Origin: Candidatus Gastranaerophilales bacterium
Lineage (GTDB): Bacteria > Cyanobacteriota > Vampirovibrionia > Gastranaerophilales > Gastranaerophilaceae
Reading direction: 5' to 3'
DNA: 64,000 bases
Assembly (NCBI GenBank): GCA_944326585.1
Contig: CALVEN010000004.1
Location: 1 to 64,000, forward strand
Position 1 is the stretch's first letter. Each line of letters begins with the position of its first letter. This document shows positions 60,210-64,000 of this stretch, piece after piece. The position numbers and the translations under genes were made by a program. The notes under the pieces were generated by a model. The model was given only the letters and a program-made list of their open reading frames with translations. It searched no databases and was not told where the DNA came from.

Positions 60210-60784
60210 TGTTCGACCGCAGGAGCTTGAAGGGCTGATTTCAAAGCTTCAATTTTTTGTTTAACTTCTTCCGCATCAGCAGATTGAGGCGCTTTTTCAA
60301 GGTAGGTCTGATAATTTTTCAAGGCATCTTCCCTCAAAAAATTAATCTTTTCAAGAACTTTCTCATCAGGCACATAAACTTCTTCTTCAGTATCTTCAAT
60401 TTCCGGAGTAAAGATATCGCCGTCATCGTTCAGCCTTACATCTCCGCTTTTCAAATCAACCGTAAGATTTTCCTCAGCGACTGCGAGTGAATAATAAGAA
60501 TCCGGCATGTCCGGATCAAGCTCAATTGCTTCTTTATAAGATTCAATAGCGTTAGCATAATCCTCAGCCTGAGTATACGCTACAGCAAGATTATAATGCG
60601 TTTCAAAAATCGTATCATCAAGATCAATACTTGATTTAAGACGCTCAATTGCTGCGTTATAATCGCCCTCTTCCATATAAATTTTAGCCTTGGAATTTAA
60701 TTCCTGTACCGCAAAATTGTTAATACAGGCAGTTGACATTACGGATACAAATAATATACTTGCCAGTAATAAAGCCTTTTTCAT
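60206..60784 (-). CDS. TPR-containing lipoprotein
   Basis: 192 residues. Signal peptide with lipobox (VSVMSTAC; lipidated Cys about residue 20). Two to three TPR units follow at about 30-105 (YMEEGDYNAAIERLKSSIDL; AYTQAEDYANAIESYKEAIEL). An acidic linker (DIFTPEIEDTEEEVYVPDE) precedes a helical tail. It should be anchored to a membrane face and bind proteins. Overlaps lgt by 4 bases. Confidence 0.88.
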   Translation of the reverse strand: MKKALLLASILFVSVMSTACINNFAVQELNSKAKIYMEEGDYNAAIERLKSSIDLDDTIFETHYNLAVAYTQAEDYANAIESYKEAIELDPDMPDSYYSLAVAEENLTVDLKSGDVRLNDDGDIFTPEIEDTEEEVYVPDEKVLEKINFLREDALKNYQTYLEKAPQSADAEEVKQKIEALKSALQAPAVEQ

Positions 60785-60794
60785 CTAATCCCCT

Positions 60795-60815
60795 CTTTAC
60801 AAAACATCTGTAAAG
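60795..60815. promoter_or_regulatory. Inverted repeat between promoter and start of lipoprotein-lgt operon
   Basis: CTTTACA-N7-TGTAAAG, a perfect 7-bp dyad lying between the -10 and the ribosome site (GAGGGG) of the lipoprotein gene. It could be an operator or a 5' mRNA hairpin. Confidence 0.5.
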
Positions 60816-60817
60816 TA

Positions 60818-60846
60818 ATTATAAGGGAAAAATAAAAATATGGCAA
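60818..60846 (-). promoter_or_regulatory. Promoter of lipoprotein-lgt operon
   Basis: On the minus strand, -35 TTGCCA (60841-60846), 17-bp spacer, perfect -10 TATAAT (60818-60823). Confidence 0.7.
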
Positions 60847-60892
60847 ATTTTATTAATTTAAGTTACAATTAAAACAAAAGGAGAATATGTGC

Positions 60893-61150
60893 ATGGCAAA
60901 AGTCGTTAAATTAGGGGCAAAAAAAGAACATAACGAAAAACATAACGAAAACGAAGATAACGGACTTGTCTATTGCAGTTTTTGCGGCAGACCGAACACA
61001 CAGGTATTAAAAATGGTACAGGGACCGGGTGTAAATATCTGTTCCGAATGCGCGATGATAGCTGTTCAATATCTTATACTTAACGACAGAATGCCGTCTG
61101 CGGAAGCGCAACAGATTTTGGACGCTTTTTGGGGGAAAGCCAGAAAATAA
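60893..61150 (+). CDS. Stand-alone ClpX-type zinc-finger protein
   Basis: 85 residues from ATG 60893 (AAAGGAG about 9 bases upstream; the ATG at 60887 is too close). After a basic/His-rich N-terminus comes a C4 zinc finger: YCSFCGRPNTQVLKMVQGPG then ICSECAMIAVQYLI, matching the N-terminal zinc-binding domain of ClpX. No AAA+ domain follows. In ClpX this domain dimerises and recognises substrates or adaptors, so a free copy may be an adaptor. A TACAAT at 60864-60869 may be its -10. Stop and next start overlap (TAATG). Confidence 0.85.
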   Translation: MAKVVKLGAKKEHNEKHNENEDNGLVYCSFCGRPNTQVLKMVQGPGVNICSECAMIAVQYLILNDRMPSAEAQQILDAFWGKARK

Positions 61151-62736
61151 TGCCGAACGATACTGCAAAACAACTTAATCCGTTTGAGATAAAAGCTGAA
61201 ATAATCAACCTTATTTCAAAATTTAAAGATGTCAACGATATTTCAAACTACATTGACTGCATAAAACTTCTTGATGCACAGAATGATAAAAGAACCATCT
61301 CCAAAATTCTTTTCAAAGAGCTTTACAACTTAAAAACCGATGACGGAACAATTATCTGCTTTTTACTTGAAAGATATGCGGATAAAGACGAATTGAGCAA
61401 AAAATTATGGGAATTACTCAAAAATCCGGTTGCACCGAATAACGTAAAAATAGTTACGGTAAATTTTTTACGCGGACTCGACACAAATTGGGAGCTTGAT
61501 ACGGGTGATGAACTTTTAAACGCGGAAATTTTAGATGCCGATACTAAAAAACTTCTTGATAACGCCATTGTAAATCCTGAAGTGCAAATTGATTTTCTGG
61601 ATTTTCTAACCTCATTAAGCAATAATGACAAAATTACACTAATAAACTCGCTTGCCGCTGACTATACGGAAGACGCCCTGAGTAATATGCTTATCCCTGT
61701 ATTTTTGTCACAGCCGGACAGCGACGCGGGGCTTGAGGCACTCAAACTTCTCGGGGAATCTAAATCACAACTTGCGTTTCATGCATTGAACAATGCCCTT
61801 GAAACTTCCCGGGATACTTTAAAACCGCATATCAAAAAAAGTCTTTCGACACTTAAAATTGCAGGTATCAGAGAAGATAACACACACGAATTTTACAAAA
61901 AAATTCTTTCTGAATCTAAGCCGTATAAATTCTGCACAACCTACCCTGACGGGCATGGAAATCAAGTGCTGATTTTTACGAGGGAAACAAAAGAGGGCAA
62001 AATAAGATTTGTTGCGATTGTAATTGATGATTACCACGGAATCAGGGACTGCTTCGGCTTCAACGAAATTTCAAAATTTGAATGCGATAAAATAATCGAA
62101 AGATTTTATAAAGACGAAAAAGAAGTCGCCATTACTCCCGAAAATCTAAAAACAATACTTTTAAATGCCGAAAAAATTTCTCAAAAAAGTTCAAACAACT
62201 GGCTTTTGCCATACGAATACGTTTGCTGGAAAAACCTTTTAAATGATATTGACGGTGACAACAGATCATATAAAGAAATTCTTGCGGGAAAATTAACACT
62301 TATTCCGCTGACGCAGGAAGATTTTGAAAAAATAACAGACATGGAATTTATTGACAGGTGGTTTTTAGATGCGGACTACAGCGATGAATTTCAGGATTTG
62401 ACCCGGAATGTGCCGGAAGATTTTAACCTGTTGGTTGAAGATAACGTTGACAAAGTATTTTACGAAGAAGAAAATTTCATCTGGTCGCAAAGACTTTTGT
62501 CCTCAGCGTATTTAAAACTTTGCGAAAATAAATCTGATGAGGCACAATTATTATACAGCCTGCATTTTGACGAAAATTTCAAGCGGGAATTTTTCAAATA
62601 CATCCTTAAAAAAAGCATTTACGAATATTACGTAAGCCTAAAATTTAATACTGAACTGAATAACGGCAGATATACGCTTGATGAACTGGATAAAATCATC
62701 GAAAAAATTGAGGATTTATGGGTATGTACAAAATAA
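61150..62736 (+). CDS. Large helical-repeat hypothetical protein
   Basis: Not recognised. 528 residues from ATG 61150, which overlaps the previous stop by one base. The N-terminal half is alpha-helical with HEAT-like repetition (for example ISKILFKELYNLKTD, SKKLWELLKNPVAPNNVKI, LEALKLLGESKSQLAFHALN). The middle has a mixed segment (GNQVLIFTRETKEGKIRFVAIVIDD) that could be a separate domain. No signal or membrane helix. It lies between the zinc-finger gene and ruvX and overlaps ruvX by 19 bases, so it belongs to the same operon. Confidence 0.72.
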   Translation: MPNDTAKQLNPFEIKAEIINLISKFKDVNDISNYIDCIKLLDAQNDKRTISKILFKELYNLKTDDGTIICFLLERYADKDELSKKLWELLKNPVAPNNVKIVTVNFLRGLDTNWELDTGDELLNAEILDADTKKLLDNAIVNPEVQIDFLDFLTSLSNNDKITLINSLAADYTEDALSNMLIPVFLSQPDSDAGLEALKLLGESKSQLAFHALNNALETSRDTLKPHIKKSLSTLKIAGIREDNTHEFYKKILSESKPYKFCTTYPDGHGNQVLIFTRETKEGKIRFVAIVIDDYHGIRDCFGFNEISKFECDKIIERFYKDEKEVAITPENLKTILLNAEKISQKSSNNWLLPYEYVCWKNLLNDIDGDNRSYKEILAGKLTLIPLTQEDFEKITDMEFIDRWFLDADYSDEFQDLTRNVPEDFNLLVEDNVDKVFYEEENFIWSQRLLSSAYLKLCENKSDEAQLLYSLHFDENFKREFFKYILKKSIYEYYVSLKFNTELNNGRYTLDELDKIIEKIEDLWVCTK

Positions 62737-63134
62737 TGGCGCTTGATATAGGCACAAAACGCATAGGAATCGCGCTGAGCGACTATTTACTCATGCTGGC
62801 GTCCGGTCATTCATATATTGAAAGGATGCCTGAAGATAAAGCGCTTGAAGCAATCCGTAAAATAGCCAAAGAAAACAATGTAAAAAAAATAGTAATCGGT
62901 TTACCCTTGAATATGGACAATTCGGAAGGTTCACAAGCAAAAGACTGCCGCGAATTCGCCCGAAAAATTGAGGGTTATGAAATAATATTTGAAGATGAAA
63001 GACTTACGTCTGACACAGCAGAAGAAAATTTACGCAATAAAAAAATAAATTTCAGAAAAGATAAAGGTCTGGTTGATATTGAGAGCGCTTGTATTATACT
63101 GGAACAATATCTTGCAAGAAGAAAGGAAAATTAA
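62718..63134 (+). CDS. ruvX: RuvX/YqgF RNase H-fold nuclease
   Basis: 138 residues. Start at ATG 62718 or 62724 (GAGG is 4 or 10 bases upstream). MALDIGTKRIGIALSD is the catalytic Asp strand, IVIGLPLNMD the second motif, and FEDERLTS and DIESACIILEQYL hold the remaining acidic residues. Family acts as a Holliday-junction resolvase-like enzyme and in pre-16S rRNA 5' processing. A DUF1292 gene follows 2 bases later. Confidence 0.93.
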   Translation: MGMYKIMALDIGTKRIGIALSDYLLMLASGHSYIERMPEDKALEAIRKIAKENNVKKIVIGLPLNMDNSEGSQAKDCREFARKIEGYEIIFEDERLTSDTAEENLRNKKINFRKDKGLVDIESACIILEQYLARRKEN

Positions 63135-63136
63135 TT

Positions 63137-63394
63137 ATGGAAGAAAAACAGTTAATTGAAACAACGGATGAAAACGGAAATGTCATTAATTTTGAATTAT
63201 ATGATATAGTAGAAGTGGAAGGACAGGAATACGCACTTTTAATTCCGGCTGATTCCGAAACCAAAGAGGAAGAAGAAGTTGTATTGATGAGACTTTCACA
63301 GGAAGGCGACGACTATATTTTTGAAAGTATAGATGACGACGCTGAATTTGACAAAGTAGCTGAATACATAGAAAGTATGGACGAGGAAGAATAA
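63137..63394 (+). CDS. DUF1292 (YrzB-like) protein
   Basis: 85 residues from ATG 63137 (AAGGAAAA upstream), a very acidic small protein: ETTDENGNVINFELYDIVEV, then YALLIPADSE and EEEVVLMRLSQEGDDYIF match DUF1292. In Bacillus the same family (yrzB) follows the ruvX homologue yrrK, so the pair is an old neighbourhood. Function unknown. Confidence 0.9.
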   Translation: MEEKQLIETTDENGNVINFELYDIVEVEGQEYALLIPADSETKEEEEVVLMRLSQEGDDYIFESIDDDAEFDKVAEYIESMDEEE

Positions 63395-63395
63395 T

Positions 63396-64000
63396 TTGTT
63401 TGAAAAATTTACCGAAAAAGCAATCAATGTAGTAACAGAAGCACAAAACACCGCAAAAGATGAGCATTCGACATGCGTTATGCCGGAGCATCTTCTTCTT
63501 GCGCTTGTAAAAGAGGCAAGAGGGATTTCTCTAAAGATTTTCAAATCATACAATATAGATTTCAAAGATTTGGAAACAGAACTTTTAAAAGAAGCCAAAC
63601 TTGAAACGACCGATTTGAATTTGCCGGCACTTGCTTTCAGCGATTCAATGAAAGTACTTTTAAGAAGAACTCTTGATTTGGCGGCACGCTCCGGAAATGC
63701 TACCGTTTTATACGAACATTTATTTCTTGCGGTAATAACTGATAAAAATTCAAACAATTGCAAAACCCTTGAAAGACTCGGGTTTGATCTTCAAAAATCA
63801 AAAGATTTACTGGAAAAACTTGTTCAACGAAAGACAAAACGGCTTTATCATCCGGAAATTGACGATACAAAAGAGCCTGAAATAAATCTTTCAAAAGAAA
63901 CCGATTCGATATTTGACAGCAAAGAATCGGGAGAAGTGTTTGAGCGCGCGGTTGCAAAACTTTCCGCCTCTAATTATGAAATTTTAGGGACGGAACAGAT
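63396..64000 (+). CDS. ClpC/ClpA-type AAA+ protease chaperone, N-terminal part (cut by window end)
   Basis: Starts at TTG 63396, one base after the DUF1292 stop, with GAGGAAG upstream. About 201 residues are present: FEKFTEKAINVVTEAQNTAK, then PEHLLLALVKEARGISLKIF and a second repeat RRTLDLAARSGNATVLYEHLFLAVI. These are the two Clp_N repeats of ClpA/ClpC. The linker after about residue 155 is long and acidic, and the first ATPase domain is not reached. By family it unfolds proteins for ClpP. The stand-alone ClpX zinc finger is in the same operon. Confidence 0.85.
   Translation, partial: MFEKFTEKAINVVTEAQNTAKDEHSTCVMPEHLLLALVKEARGISLKIFKSYNIDFKDLETELLKEAKLETTDLNLPALAFSDSMKVLLRRTLDLAARSGNATVLYEHLFLAVITDKNSNNCKTLERLGFDLQKSKDLLEKLVQRKTKRLYHPEIDDTKEPEINLSKETDSIFDSKESGEVFERAVAKLSASNYEILGTEQ

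Noticed and set aside
1..64000. Prophage, integron or recent horizontally acquired island
   Set aside because: No integrase, transposase, phage structural gene or flanking tRNA; the hypotheticals share base composition and tags with their surroundings.

Overview
The window is a gene-dense, low-GC bacterial chromosome segment with about 61 protein genes. I see no rRNA, tRNA, CRISPR array, transposase or prophage. The gene content best fits the non-photosynthetic sister group of Cyanobacteria (Vampirovibrionia/Melainabacteria, probably Gastranaerophilales of animal guts). The main evidence is the ATP synthase cluster, whose order a-c-b'-b-delta-alpha-gamma without beta and epsilon is the cyanobacterial atp1 arrangement. 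Supporting points are an SLH-domain envelope protein, a Ski2-like RNA helicase, GlgC, and lineage-type hypothetical proteins. There are no photosynthesis genes. A Na+-pumping oxaloacetate decarboxylase pair suggests anaerobic fermentative metabolism. The taxonomy is inference, not proof.

Layout. 1-8.2 kb: a glycosidase-fold protein, then smc-scpA-scpB (chromosome condensation) overlapping a matrixin-like metalloprotease gene. 8.2-8.6 kb: a cluster of interspersed repeats. 8.6-14.4 kb: a lineage hypothetical, an FAD dehydrogenase, an orphan sensor kinase and a TPR protein. 14.5-18.3 kb: a homocitrate/Re-citrate synthase-like enzyme and an aconitase-family large subunit, then an ECF sigma/anti-sigma pair. 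18.3-24.3 kb: hypothetical membrane proteins, glgC, purM-purN-purD and two small proteins. 24.4-28.1 kb: birA-oadA-oadB. 28.2-33.1 kb: the atp cluster. 33.1-36.2 kb: two large paralogous membrane proteins of unknown function. 36.5-47 kb: RNA and DNA housekeeping genes (tRNA nucleotidyltransferase, rsmE, rpsU, SNF2 and Ski2 helicases), gpmI, and a DUF2229 protein. 47-53.5 kb: a prepilin whose leader is made of repeat DNA, serS, an NAD-type isocitrate dehydrogenase and two glycine-zipper paralogues. 53.6-60.8 kb: a uridine-kinase-like protein, a Cys-rich secreted protein, an SLH protein, pyk, a small gene, an MFS transporter, lgt and a TPR lipoprotein. 60.9-64 kb: a lone ClpX-type zinc finger, a helical-repeat protein, ruvX, a DUF1292 protein and the start of a clpC/clpA-type gene cut by the window end.

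How the genes work together. The synthase-like enzyme at 14.5 kb, the aconitase-family subunit at 15.8 kb and the isocitrate dehydrogenase at 49.8 kb could form an oxidative half-TCA route to 2-oxoglutarate. BirA would biotinylate OadA, whose Na+-pumping partner OadB follows it. GpmI and Pyk are consecutive glycolytic steps.

Most unusual signals: (1) a short N-terminal tag, a polar stretch followed by F-[TN]-G or FG, shared by otherwise unrelated proteins; (2) an interspersed repeat translated as the leader of a prepilin; (3) at least six genes with good promoters placed so that the mRNA would be leaderless or nearly so; (4) paralogous families of unknown membrane proteins.
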